This document shows positions 63,398 through 64,000 of a stretch of DNA of 64,000 bases, one piece after another. The notes under the pieces are model-generated. The model worked only from the letters and a program-made list of their open reading frames with translations, was not told the origin of the DNA and ran no database searches. The DNA lies in the NCBI RefSeq assembly GCF_020149915.1, contig NZ_CP083760.1, forward strand, positions 744,001 to 808,000. The letters run 5' to 3'. Origin of the DNA: Candidatus Sulfidibacterium hydrothermale (lineage in GTDB: Bacteria > Bacteroidota > Bacteroidia > Bacteroidales > F082). A program made the translations under genes and the position numbers. Positions within the stretch are counted from its first letter, which is position 1. Each line of letters begins with the position of its first letter.

Positions 63398-64000
63398 ATG
63401 AAGAAAGAAAAAAACAGAATGGGAAACGCAGACTTTAAAAAACCCGTAAAAGCACTTGTAGATGAACTGAAAAAGTACATCGACCTGCAATTGGAATACA
63501 ATAAAGTAGCTTACCGGAAAAAATCGGCCGAATTGTTAGGTCAGCTGTTGCTGTTTTCCATGTTGTTTGGCATTATGGTATTCGTGGTAATGTTTTTATC
63601 CTTTGCTTTTGTGAACTGGTATGCCGCTCACGGAGGAACCCGTACCGGCGGATTTTTGTGGGTGACTGCTTTTTATCTTTTCATGGCCCTGTTAATGTAT
63701 GCCTTTCGTGAACCCCTGCTGTTTTCAAAAATTAGAAAAATACTGGGTAAAAACCTGGCCAGTAATCAGGAGAAACAATTTGTTGCCGGAGCGGGTTTTG
63801 CTGATGAAAAAGCAACGGAAAAATATCTGGAACACCTGAAAGATGAAAACCGGAAACAGGAAAATCATGTGCAGCAACAATTCCAGTCACTCAACGAAGC
63901 CTTTAACATGGTGAATATTACCAAAGCCATGATTCACTCGGCCATCAATGCGTTTGTAACTACCCGCAACATTATCCAAACTACTTTTCAGTTAACCCAA
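63398..64000 (+). CDS. phage-holin family (DUF1469-like) membrane protein, C-terminus cut by window edge
   Basis: 201 codons visible to the right edge. Cytosolic N-terminus with a helical VKALVDELKKYIDLQLEYNK, two transmembrane helices (about 48-72 and 82-100: LLGQLLLFSMLFGIMVFVV.. and GFLWVTAFYLFMALLMY), then a long charged helical tail (EKYLEHLKDENRKQENHVQQQ). Two in-frame ATGs (63398 and 63419) are possible; 63419 has less upstream support for a Shine-Dalgarno-like site, so 63398 is used. It pairs with ytxH as in other envelope-stress clusters. Family call is from layout, not a clear signature. Confidence 0.65.
   Translation, partial: MKKEKNRMGNADFKKPVKALVDELKKYIDLQLEYNKVAYRKKSAELLGQLLLFSMLFGIMVFVVMFLSFAFVNWYAAHGGTRTGGFLWVTAFYLFMALLMYAFREPLLFSKIRKILGKNLASNQEKQFVAGAGFADEKATEKYLEHLKDENRKQENHVQQQFQSLNEAFNMVNITKAMIHSAINAFVTTRNIIQTTFQLTQ

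Overview
The window is chromosomal DNA of a member of the Bacteroidota, probably a Bacteroidales/Marinilabiliales-type marine or anaerobic lineage; I cannot place it more precisely. Support for this comes from a full-length SprA (the type IX secretion outer-membrane translocon), a secreted protein with a C-terminal type IX sorting domain, a PID-CTERM-like small protein, the Bacteroidota-specific DUF4295 protein next to ribosomal protein L33, a DUF2723 membrane glycosyltransferase, and at least 18 start-proximal matches to the Bacteroidota -7 promoter element TAnnTTTG.

Layout. 1-6.3 kb: a truncated multi-PAS sensor, butyrate kinase and phosphate butyryltransferase, then RadA and RuvA. 6.4-13.6 kb: sprA. 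13.7-18.0 kb: a compact four-gene operon of coiled-coil protein, inner-membrane OmpA-like protein with a cytosolic longin/roadblock-like region, Ras-like small GTPase and soluble histidine kinase. 18.0-22.2 kb: a repeat island (332-bp tandem units with hairpins, short simple repeats) surrounding one large repetitive secreted protein that ends in a degenerate metzincin-like domain. 22.3-25.4 kb: histidine degradation (hutI, ftcD) followed by a GC-rich structured element resembling the Flavo-1 RNA class. 25.5-29 kb: rpmG, DUF4295, ftsY, rimO and a GreA-like protein. 29.2-32.8 kb: crotonase, 3-hydroxyacyl-CoA dehydrogenase and thiolase. 32.9-36.6 kb: valS followed by a RAYT transposase bracketed by REP-type hairpins. 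36.7-41.7 kb: small membrane protein, mfd, thiL. 41.8-47.2 kb: a tight five-gene operon of FIST sensor, hybrid histidine kinase, TSUP transporter, glutaminase and glycerophosphodiesterase. 47.2-50.2 kb: glpK and glpD, convergent. 50.4-55 kb: flavodoxin, lgt, DUF2723 protein. 55.1-57.6 kb: PID-CTERM-like protein and type IX cargo. 58-62.6 kb: HAD hydrolase, amidase lipoprotein, ICMT-like methyltransferase, mltG, GNAT acetyltransferase. 63-64 kb: YtxH protein and a truncated holin-like membrane protein.

Functional links. SprA would export the 55.3 kb cargo protein and possibly the 19.5 kb repeat protein. Ptb/Buk and the crotonase/dehydrogenase/thiolase set together suggest short-chain acyl-CoA metabolism (butyrate formation or use), although no acyl-CoA dehydrogenase or Etf genes are here. 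The glycerophosphodiesterase makes glycerol-3-phosphate, which GlpD oxidises. The most intriguing unit is the GTPase/OmpA-like/kinase operon, which would physically connect peptidoglycan, the inner membrane and a cytosolic Ras-like switch.
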